DNA from: Patella vulgata
Lineage: Eukaryota > Mollusca > Gastropoda > Patellidae
NCBI RefSeq assembly: GCF_932274485.2
Contig: NC_065881.2
Span: forward strand, 51,780,702 to 51,844,701
Reading direction: 5' to 3'
DNA length: 64,000 bases
Both the position numbers and the translations under genes were made by a program. The notes beneath the pieces are model-generated. The model was not told where the DNA came from. It worked only from the letters and a program-made list of their open reading frames with translations, and ran no database searches. This document shows, piece after piece, positions 23,501 to 35,500 of the stretch. Position 1 is the stretch's first letter, and every line of letters starts with the position of its first letter.

Positions 23501-26500
23501 ATGCACAAGATTTTTCTAAATGATCATGGGCCATAACTCTGGGAATAATTATCAGAAATGGTTGAAAATCAATAAGCTTCTTTACATCATGAAGCTAAAC
23601 AATGTTTATCGGAACATAACTTTAGCCTCTAAGCGGACCAATAGATATGATGGGTGACGCAAATACAGGACCATGTTTTAAATTGGAATATAAAAAATTA
23701 AAACTTTGTAGTTTAATTAAAAAAATATAGACACAATAGAATAGTCATTTTCCTGATGACTTATTATGATATTTTATATTGTTCTGTTATTGTTTTCTAA
23801 ATCACCAGGTTGATACACGTACAGTATGTTAAATTTTGGTCACACTAACAAAAAGGGTCAGTCCGAAATATATACTTGATTGAGAATGAGATAAAATAGA
23901 TCAGATCAATCTTGTCAAATCCTAGACTTGCCCTATCTTATTCATTTATATCACCACAATATTTTTCCGTGATTATATTACAACCAATAGAATAACAGGG
24001 AGTCACAAAATTTCAACACTTGCCTCCAAAAAAAATAACCCAAGGATTGATCTTGAATATTATTTTGAATATCATCAACCTGATCATTTATTTTTTTTAA
24101 TGTGACTGAAACTGAAAGTAACAAGTTCTAATAAAATAAAATAAATCTAAAAACATTGTCCACATAAGATTCATTTTAAGTTAAGTTTAACTTTAAAAGT
24201 TGCGTTTAAACTTTTATTTTATATGCACTGTCTATTTTGAAAAGTTAAATTCTAGGAACATTATTGACTAAACTTTAAAGCAAATACTGACTTGCATCAA
24301 ATCTCAGCTGATGACAACTGTATTTATTTTACAATTTGGATTATTTCTTAATTGTTAAAAAAGCAAGCAGCAGAAAATAATAGAAACTAAGCTTGTATGC
24401 AAAACCATTTCTTCGTTGTGAAGCCAAAATACATTGTGTTATAATGCATTGTTGATTATAAGTGATCGCCAGTATTGAGGGATAGGGGGTTTCCGTCTTT
24501 TAGCGAGATTTCCATTTAGGGGGAACAATATCAACTTACTGTATGAAGCCTAGAATTTTATGTGACACAGTAAATAAGATATTAAATAGACCACCTGAAG
24601 TAGGCAACGTCTGCCGTCTGGCAGCATGCAACTCAACTTTGATCATTGAGAATTATGTCAGCCTTTCATTGTTCAAGTCCACGTGTCTACAGGAAAATCA
24701 CATATAATTATTAATGTCCCTCCCCCCATAAAGACATTGCTTGCATAGAATGTACAAAGCTGCAGGTTTGTTTTCTTTCAATACTCAATATTTTAGAGAG
24801 TGAATTTCTACAATAGCCAAATGTAGATTCAAGGTCTAAATAATGTGTAGCCGATTTACATTTATTTTATAAGCTTCTGTCAAGACTTATGTCATTTTCT
24901 GTCTAAACTATTTTACCAACAACTATCAATTCAATCAAAATACCAAGAAAATCCTTATAAATAAGCTCTCTAGATTAGAGAAGGAAATCATGAATAACAA
25001 TGTGTAAATCCTCAGCAGTTATAAATCTGATGTCTTTGACACCATTCTTCACCACAGTTTCTAAGAATCTAAACCCTCTCTGAAAACGTATTCCAGTCGA
25101 AAGATTCCTGCAGTTTTTCTCTTTGAATTTTTTTTGTGTGATTTGTGAATGCACTACAATGTTAACTTATTTAAAAGATAAATCAATTCTGTACACACTG
25201 ATTAGAGTCTTTTTACAGTTTAATCGAAAACTTTACCCTTCTGTCATTGTTTTGCAAATGTAAATGTTGATTTGACACATATTGTTTTGTTTATATTTTT
25301 CAAATAATGACGGGGATATAAATTTTAGTTACTGTAAAAAGCATCTGAACTTTGTATAACAAATGGAACAATCTTTTGCTATTTTTAAGACAATAAATCA
25401 CAGAAATAAATTATAGATAAATTCAATGAGACCCTCAGTTAAAAAGTGTTGCCAGGGAACTGGGAAACAGTCAGATTTACCTTCGGATGGTCTTTTTTTT
25501 TTAAATTTCTATACCATAAAAATATTATTCTCTTTGATCCACCAAGATAAGTCCATATCATTGACTTTAAGGTAAGATACACCCCCCCAAGTTCCCTAAC
25601 AAACATTACTGAAATCGGAAATGATCGAGCCTATAACTCTTCATTTGTATACTACTACATGTATATTAATAACCGTTTAGTTCCACATACAGCCTATGAT
25701 TACACATACATGTAACCTCTGTATTTTCTGTAAAATGCTGTATGTTTGCAATCAGGGTCAAAACACTGGGTCGAAACAATAAAGCAAGACCACAAAAAAA
25801 TCTCAAAACAAACACAAACACACTATTCAATGTTGCTCAACTGACTGTATCGATATTATGAAAACACATGAACTAGTTATATAATCATCACTAATGGAGA
25901 CAGCCTTCACAGAACCCTCTATTTGACACTCATTGTGAGAAAAACAATGTTTAATGTGAAAACAAATCTGCCTGCAGCCATGTACATACACATGCAGAAA
26001 TAAGGAAGAATAAACAAAAAATCAGATCTTTTACAATACCTCCAAATATGGCAATCTCCTCTTTCAATGTGGCTCGCGAAATGACAATTTTCTTTATCTT
26101 TATAAAGATGGCATCCAGTGCACAACAAAAATCACTACCCGATTACGGCTTTGAAGTTTGGAAAGAATATACATCTACATGTACAGCACATGTGGTATCA
26201 TTTTCGATAGTATTCCTATATCCTTATTAAGAATTGTGAGTACAAACATCAATACCAAGCCTATCAGTACTGTAATACTTCAGTTAAAAGATATATGTAT
26301 ATCACAATTCCATGTACACAGTTACTCAAGTACTAAATTTAAAAGCTATTCATAAATAACCATACATTTAATTAAATGATGTGAAAAATGTGTAAAAACA
26401 TTGCAATTTTGAAATGATTCTGGGCAGTGATTTTGTCAATATGCTGAAATCTAACGACTGATTATCCATGAACACAACACAATTATGAAGTATGTAAGCA

Positions 26501-29500
26501 AAGGATGCCTTCCCTATATGTTTTACATAGTGACTATACAAAATGAGGTCTCAATTCAACCAAACCAAGATATCAAGGTGTCCCTTCACAGTTTCCAAAA
26601 GATCTTAGTCCACTGCTTGAACTAAGCTACTTAGAGTTATCATGCTGGTTGGACATGTTCAAATATTGTTCAAAATGAAACGAGATTCATGCGGCTATTC
26701 TAAAGTTAATGTTCCTTCCCTTTCAGTAAAAAAAAAATCACACACACTGAATACTATATTGCCGTATCATGGCTTGGTTGAGTTGAGTATATACTGGCCC
26801 TGTCGACTGATGTCTTTCATAAATAAAATTCTCAGTAATTTTGTGTCTTTTAAATTCATCCCAATTGATCAAATTATCTATGTAGGTTTTTTTATAGACT
26901 CTGTTTTTAATGACAATCAGTCAGCATTCTCTCATTAATACTGTGAGGGTACAGGTACTTTAAAATTAGTGGAAAATGCACGTCAGAATGACATAATATT
27001 TCATGTTGGCATCTGCTCATTATAAACCACGTACAACAAGGTGAGTTTTGGAGGATGAGAAAAGCTGCATGTAACATATTGCCGTATATTAAACAGTCAC
27101 AAAAAGTTATGTACAGTACCTATAATCGTAGGATTTTAATAGCAACAACTTGTTACAAGCAGTCAAAGAGCCTAACAAAAAAAATAAAAGAGGCTGATAC
27201 CAACATGAAATATAATATATTCCTGTCCTAATTCTTATAATTTTCTTAGCTTGTCATCTCAAATAATGATGGAAAAGATATACATTATACAGTTGCTATA
27301 GGAGATGGACAATGTGACAAATAAAGACTGCATTGATGCATTTGAGTTACAAGTATGTAAATGATACATTTCACTCTCATAGTAATGAGGAATTACATGT
27401 ACACATACACATAAATTCATTAATAGTTTGGTAAAGAAAACTCAAAAATGACAATAGTCTAGTTTCGATTTGGTTACAAATTCATACAAATGAGGCTAGA
27501 AATCTTGTGTTTTTGAACGAATTAAACATGAAATACAAGACTTAATCTTATTATTGGAAACCACTCACAGGATGAATGAGAATTGAGACCAGTGGGTACT
27601 ATTTGAAACTGACTGATTATAATAAGAACCCTACCTGGATTATAGATGTATTTATAAGCATCACTAGTTTTACTGTTACATCTTATAACAATCTGTACAA
27701 TGGCCGGTTTAACAACATTCTTTGTGTGATATTCAGGTACTGTACAAATCAAATGTTGCTGAAATATATTGTATCATCGTAATCTTATATATTCATATAC
27801 AGAAAATAGGTAATTAGCATGAGGTTCCTAAAAGAAAATATAACCAGGGCTGCCAGCCAAGATACGCCCACATTTTGAAAGAAATGGATAGAGAACAAGC
27901 TAAACAAAAAGCGATTTTTCATACAATCAAGGGCCATAATTCAGGAAGTTATGATCCAATATGCGTGAATATCAAAAGAAACCAAGATCTTTGGGTTATA
28001 AACATGTATTTCAAGTTTCATCAAAATCGGATCAAAATTGTGACTTCTAGAGGGACCACAACCTTGATAAACCATATATACTCTTCAAAAAAAAATAGGG
28101 GATATTGAAATGCAAATACCTATGCAGGTTGTGATATCATAAATAGTCATGGACACTTGACATGCTTTGAGAGTATGTTCACAGATGAAGAACTTATCGC
28201 CCCAACAGAACCACTGAGCTGCATGTGCGACACGCACATACACGTGGGAGTTCATTGTCAAATTTGACACTTCAAGGAAGGGTTGATGAAAACTTCCGCT
28301 TGCTGGTTTATCCTATCCATGTTTGCTTTCCTATTGGTTCTTGCATCAGATTTACTGTTTAGCGTATCTTTGCTTTAGTGTGTTACGTTTAATTTGATCG
28401 GGAGACGTGTTCGTCGACGTCAACGTCAACCGAATTGGCCTTGGCACTGCAAGAGGAGTGGGTCAGAATGCTCCAAATCATGATTGGAAGGTTGATTAGG
28501 AGCATGCCACAACGAATTATTGCTGAATGTCTGAGGATTGGTGGAGCAATTACTCATTATTAACACAAAAATCAAAAACGTCCATTTTCACTTTTGATAG
28601 TGTATCCCTTTGCGAGTGAAATGGGACCGTCAGATAAGCCGCCCATATGAACTGTTTATGTTCATGTGTAGCCAATTGGCCTGTTATTAACATACACTGG
28701 TTACCTCTAATAAAAACAGCAGTGCATTTCCGCAGTTTTAAATTGTTTCTGAATATCCAGTTTTTTTCAATCAGGTAAAAATTGTGACCTCTAGAGGGAC
28801 CACAAGCTACAAATGCGATTTTTCGTACAATCAAGGGCCATAATTCAGGAAGTTACTATCCGATATACGCAAATATTGAAAGGAACCAAGATCTTTGAGT
28901 TATAAACATGTATTTCAAGTTTCATCACCTTGATATACCATAATTTTACACTATTTGCGTACGATGGGGTGGCCATGTTGTCTGACAGTTTTGGCCCGAT
29001 TTTCACGAAATTCAAACTCAAGCGTCAATACAGTGTAACAGTGATATATTCAAAAGTTTTTTTAAATCGGATAGTAATTGTAACCTCTAGAGGGACCACA
29101 TGCTAAAAACATGATTTTTCGTACAATCAAGGGCCATAATTCAGGAAGTTACGATCCAATATGTGCAAATATCGAAAGGAACCAAGATCTTTGGGTTGTA
29201 AACATGCATTTCAAGCAGTGATGGGATTTTGCCCGTATATTCCGGATATGTCCGAAGCTATTTTTCAAAAGTCCTAAATTGTCCGACCAGGAATATGCCC
29301 AATCAGGCATCATGACATGGTGAATAATATTCAAAATTCCAAAATTAATATAGTGTACTGAGTGTATAACTACCACTCAACAAGATTATCGTTGATAATA
29401 GGCTGGATTGATTAGGTAATTAAGTGATTGACATATTTATCGTGTTATACCGTCTATACTACTACCTTGGTTAACTACTTAATCTGCCTTGATTAGCCGA

Positions 29501-32500
29501 CTTAATCCTTTGTCAGTCAATTCATCAATCCAATCCTGAACAGAAGTCATTGCTTCTCCTTTGTCAGACTATATATCAATCCAATAAGAGTGATTATAAA
29601 CTTAATCTACGTGATTAACCCGTGATTTCTCCATTATCGGACGTTTCAATCGACGGACAACACGTAGAAATTAGTTATATATGTCACATATCCTAATAGT
29701 ATATAACACCCCAAACCCGATAACTTGTCTGTGATATTTCTGTGGCATATTCTCGGATTTATAATCATATTTTGAATGGGGTTTTTGTTTTTAAATAACT
29801 AAACACTGTTGACGAATATTTCGATTGGAATAATGTAAGTAGTTAATTGGTTTAGACGATATTGCGTGTTAGAGTCGAATGCGATTATTTAGCAGTTTGG
29901 GTCACTCGCTTGTTGTGGTAGAGCAATGTTTACTGCCAAATAAATTTCGGGATGCCATTTTTTTTACCTTCTGTATATAAGTCAAAACGAAGTATAAGAC
30001 GAATGCCGGACTTCTGCTGAAACATGTTTCAACTTATGACCCCAAAAATACGGTACGGATCAGCAGTAGGCGGCACGATTTCATTCTATGGTATTACGAT
30101 GTCACGCAATTTTGTAGGAATATTTTTTACATAAATTTGAATACCGTATGGGTATTAAACATGAAAAATAATGATGTTCACCTATTTTTTATTACATATG
30201 AATTTGAATATTTTGTTGACACATGATTCTTAATTGTGGTTTGAACACGCCTGCTTAAATAACGATAAGAGTTATGCCCCTTTATTTTCGGAAAAAAATG
30301 TCCAACAAGAAAAATTTTGAAATCCCATCAATGATTTCAAGTTTCCATCAAAATCAGATGTAAGTTTTTGTACAATCAGGGGCCATAATCCATGAAGTTA
30401 TGGTCCGATATATGCCAATATCGAAATGAACCGAGATCTTTGGGAGATAGACCTATATTTTAAATTTATTCAAAATCAAATAAAAATTGTGACCTGTAGA
30501 GTGTCCACAAATAAATTGTGGACGGACAGACAGATGGACGTCCAGACGAACAAGTGCGATGACAATATATGTTTACATGAAAATGTGGGCGTATAAAATG
30601 ACAGGTTGCCAAGCAATAACATATATCAGCTAAGCTGTCCAAGCAGTTCACAAAGATTGTAGCATATTTATATTTTTGTAATGGGGGCCTTTCCATGGCG
30701 TTAAAACCCATAAAGATTTATCTGAAATAATTCACAAAATTAGATTGGCTTCTAGTTCTTTCTACTTCTAGTGCTGGCATTTATTTTAAAATAATCGTTG
30801 ATCAATAGATTCTCTGTCTCATGGACAAAAATGTGGCGTATTAATTTCAAGTCAATCTGATCATAATTTTAGCATCTAGAGCATCACTAAGTGATTATAG
30901 ATTATGGTGTGGGTGACAACAATATGCGACCACATTCTAATGTAAGCATATAAAAATTATCAAAGATTCGAATCAAACTATAAATATTTATATTCCACAA
31001 AAATAGGTTTTTTTCTGCCTCACTTACCTGTTGGAAAAATTCATTATCAATTTCTGCTTCTCTTTCCCAAATGACAGCACCATCCTCTTGTGCCAGTTCT
31101 TGAAATAGAACTTTTGTTCCCTTCATAAAATTTTTTCCAATAATAAAAAGAGATTCCCCTCCTGATATGCTGCCTCCATTTAAACTAACTCTACCTATCT
31201 CTGGCTGACCTATGGGCTGAGCTAAAATAAAACAAGCAAAAAAGTGAGACTGATGTCCTTCACCTCAATCCCCAAATAAATAAACGGACACTCATTAATT
31301 ACTTTCAAACTGATCTCTTTATGAAAAAAAGAATAATCAAATTGTTTATCACTCTGCTTAACCTAAGCAGAAAATGCTCATTATCAAACTTGTCATGGTA
31401 TTCATGTAAAAATACTATACACATTACTATCACTCAATTAGAATCAGAGTTATGTTCCGTCAAATCAAATAACAATGTACTTATCTCTGATAAGCCTAAG
31501 ATCAAAAGTCCTGGTATAGATGTAATGAAACTATATGCCAAGTTTTATCACTCTCACTTGATTAGAATCAAAGTACGAAAGTCTCCATCAATCAAATTGC
31601 TATTCATTGCTTAGCCTTAGCATAGCATGTTCATTATCAAACTTAGCTAAGGCATTCAGGTAATAATAACCTAAGTCAAGTCTGAACAATCTAGCTTAAT
31701 TAGAAACAGAGTTATAGCATCATAAAATGTGTGACAGACATTTTCACTTTTGATAAATTGACGTATTTAATAATTTAAAAGGGAAACATTCCACAAAAGT
31801 TACATACTACATAAAATAGGTGTTGAGGCCGTTTGCAAAACTTGAAAGTTTCCATCCGGTTTCTTTACTGTTACTCTGAATACCATTCGTGCTCTTGTAT
31901 TATTCTTCTTCTTAGCCTTAGCTTTCACCATTCCAATTCTCTTTTCAACATCGGCATTTCTTAACTTGAGTATACCAACACAATCAATACTACAAAATAC
32001 ATTATGGTTTAATTAATAAACACAATAAAACTTTAAAAATGCCACAATGCAGTAAGTGTTAGTCAATTTAATTTAACTGATTAAGTTTCCTTTAGAATTG
32101 ACAATTCCTATTTAGGACAGTAGCCATCACAAAGCATAAATCCAAACTTGGATTCTTACCTGACAGTCATATCATTAGCAGGTAATATTTCAGTTTCAAT
32201 CACAACTGTTCCATCATATGTCTTTTCTGTGCATTGCGTTGAATTTTTTCCACAGACTCGGCATGCCTGGTAAAATCCATGCGGCTTGATTCTACCAGAT
32301 TCACATGCAATAAATATCTGTAATGTTGTTGGTTCCTTGTATCCAAATAACTAAAAGACAACCAATTCAATTTAATTCATCAATACAGAGATTCAATTTA
32401 ATTTATCAATACAGAAGTGTTAAACTTAACTTCCATTGCAGTTTAGCTTAAGTAAGAAATACAAATTCGGAGAGAGAGAGAGGGAGAGAGAGAGAGAGAG

Positions 32501-35500
32501 AGTTTAACGTCTAACACATTGGTCACATTGGGACTAACATATGGTACAATTTTATATCAATAATGAATAATTCACTTTTGCTTACATGTAGAGGTCTTTA
32601 GCAGTGGGAGGAAACCGGAGGACCCGAAGAAAAACCCAAGGTTAAGCAGGTGACTATAATCCTTGTCACATACAAGTGTGGGATCGATATGAATTCAGAT
32701 AAGTTAAACTGATAAGACCAATTTATTAGTGTCTATTTATTACCTGAACTACTGGATATCCTTGCTGAGTTGTATCCTTTACAGCCCCACGACTACCTTC
32801 TGTCAAATATCGTGCTCTGTGCTGCTCTTCTGGTTGTGTAATAATACAAAGCTCAAGATCACCTACTTTACTTGGATATTGTCCAGTTAATGTTGCTTCC
32901 TTAATTTTACGGTTCTGTGGAGTGGCCTTTGTAACAGGAGGAGCTACTGATTTCAAGGATTCTCCTCCTGCCACTGATACTGGTGTTTGCATGTGTGTAG
33001 TAATGCCACTAGTACTGTAAATCATAACATACATCATAAGAATTTTTTTTACTGATCTCTCAATATTATACTTGTAGCTAAGTACACTTCTCAAAATTTT
33101 CCATCATAAAAATTTCTGATATAAATTACAACTCAGGTACATCACATTAAACATCAAAAGGCATTATAATATCTTAGCCTTTTCATTTCAAACATTTCTA
33201 AATTCTGCACAAATATTTCACAACTCATCTTATTCCTAGAACAGAAGGAGGATGTTCTGCATGACTTAATATTGACGTCATACACAAATCTAACTTTTTA
33301 AAAATTTGACAGAGCTTGCAACATTATACCTTAAGAGCTGAAGGCAAACCTCTAACTACAGATTAATTCATAAGAATTAATAACTAATCAATTACTACAT
33401 AAGAATTCTTGAATCCAATTCAGTATTGAGAAATTCAGTATTATTAGTGTACAACTTTAGCTGAAGTGAAAATGGTGCATATGATCTTAATTATTCTATG
33501 GAATACCGTTGGTGCTACACTTCTAATGAAGATGAAACGTACATGTAGTCTACTACAGTATGTAGGCCTACATGTTAGAAGTTAACTAAGGTTGAGGGTC
33601 ACCAGTACAAATATTTCAATCGTTAGGTTTTATATAATTTTTCTTTTTAACAAATACATGTACTAACTACATGTATACGTATGTATATGCACTATGCACA
33701 TATTTGAAATATGTCCAGACTTGTCTATTGCTCAGATTTTTTTTGTCAAGTACATGTAATTTCGTATAGTAGCTATATAAATAAAACAAAATGACCTTTA
33801 ATGAAATAATCTTACCTCATTGAAGATTGGGTTGTTTCAGTTTCATTTTGTGATAGTCCAAAAGCAACTCCATTCTGACCGAACTGCGTAAACTGATAGG
33901 CATTAGAACAAGTTGCCCCACCGGCATCAAATAATGTCTCCACAGATAATTTCTTATCAAAAGATGTAGAATGAGTATCATGATTTCGCTTAGATTTATG
34001 AGACTTGGTAGGAACCATGGAAATGTTATCATCATCTGAAAACACACTAGTATTCCACAAATCAGATGGGGTATCGTCTAAATTGTCGGAGTTTAAATTT
34101 AGCTCCTCTGATTTCTGTAATAAAGTGAGCTGTGTATTTCCATCAAATAATACACTATTAGGAGAGGATAATGAGGAAGGAGATTCTAGTTGTATATCTG
34201 GACTAGATACTGGGCTTGGACTGAGACTACTATTACATTCATCTACATCTGCTGTTAAAATCTTTCTAAGCATTGAGCCACTGGCTTGTTTTTCAACAGA
34301 ATCATCCTGGGATATCGTAACAAACAATTTAGGGTTTGAGATAGAACCAGAGCTTGTCGCCATTTGATTTCCAGTTTCCATAAATTGTGTCATATCCTCT
34401 GAGAATTGTTCAACATTTCTATAATTCCTCACAAAACCAACTGGCAAAGGAGGATTTGTATGACTTAGTGCTTGAGACAGACAAAATAAATTCTGAAAGT
34501 CCTGTTCACTCCCCTCACTTGCCTTGGTTTCAAAAAAAGACTGGGTATCCATTGGTCGTGTTTTGGGGTTTAAAATCGGAAAAGTTTCAAAACTCAACCT
34601 TGTTGGAGATAACTGTCTTTTTAATCCAACAATTGGTTGATTTCCATCCACTTCAGGGCTTTTAACCTTTTCTTGACTCGCATACGGATTCACAATTTGT
34701 CTACCATCTCCATTCTGGGTTAAAAGACCAAATGTAGTCATTTTGTTCAAATCCACATTTTGGTTAGATTTCACTGTATTAACTATTCTATTCATTTGTT
34801 CTTCTTTCACTTGTTTTTGTACTTGTTCTTCTAAATGTTTCTCCAGTGCCTTTAAGATAACAGACTTGAGATTTTCATCAGTTGTTGATAGTGCTGGAAG
34901 AGTTTGAGCTTGTGTATTCTGAACAAATGTAACTGGGTTTATAACTTGGTTTAATTCTACTGGTTTTGGTATGTTAACACCAACATCCATTCCTTGGTTA
35001 GAAGCTTGACCCATTCCATGACTACCTGTATAATTTTGGCTAGGCTGATCAGTGTTCAAGTTTTGCATTTGAGGGGTTTCAGCTCGTTGGTTACTGGGAT
35101 CAGATGTTTGACGATACAAGTTCTGAAGAAGTCCTCGAATTTGTGGAAGGTGTTCAATAAGATTATTGTTCACTGCTGTGTGACTGGGTTCTGTCAATTT
35201 CTCTAGCAGAAACTTCAAGTCATTATCTGATGTACTCTGCTGACTAGAATTATTAAATCTAAACATATTTTGCTGTTCATGTACCTGTACCTGTGGACTT
35301 TGCCCATGGGTCTTTGGGCTTTGCCCATGTGTCAGTGGGATCTGCTGGTTCTCAATTTTCATCACTGGATTGAGAATAATTGGGCTCTGTGGATTACTTG
35401 TCCTACCAGAAAAATGACTTTGGTTAACTTGACCAAGCTGATTTAACTGTATCGGACCTTGAATATTGCTAGGACTTTGTAATGGCAAAGTCTGAATCAC

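Larger units (their letters stand above)
27842..30600 (+). repeat. Family A repeat copy A3, split by two nested insertions
   Basis: Starts TAACCAGGGCTGCCAGCCAA and GATACGCCCACATTTTG, ends CATGAAAATGTGGGCGTATA near 30597, so both inverted ends are present. Between them lie family A units plus two foreign insertions: a Tc1-derived deletion element at 28081-28770 and a hAT-like element at 29216-30333. Lies in the intron between coding exons 6 and 7 of the NFAT5-type gene. Confidence 0.75.

Noticed and set aside
25919-26355. Overlapping frames in the large NFAT5 intron as extra exons
   Set aside because: No match to NFAT5, wrong phases for the neighbouring exons, and random composition.
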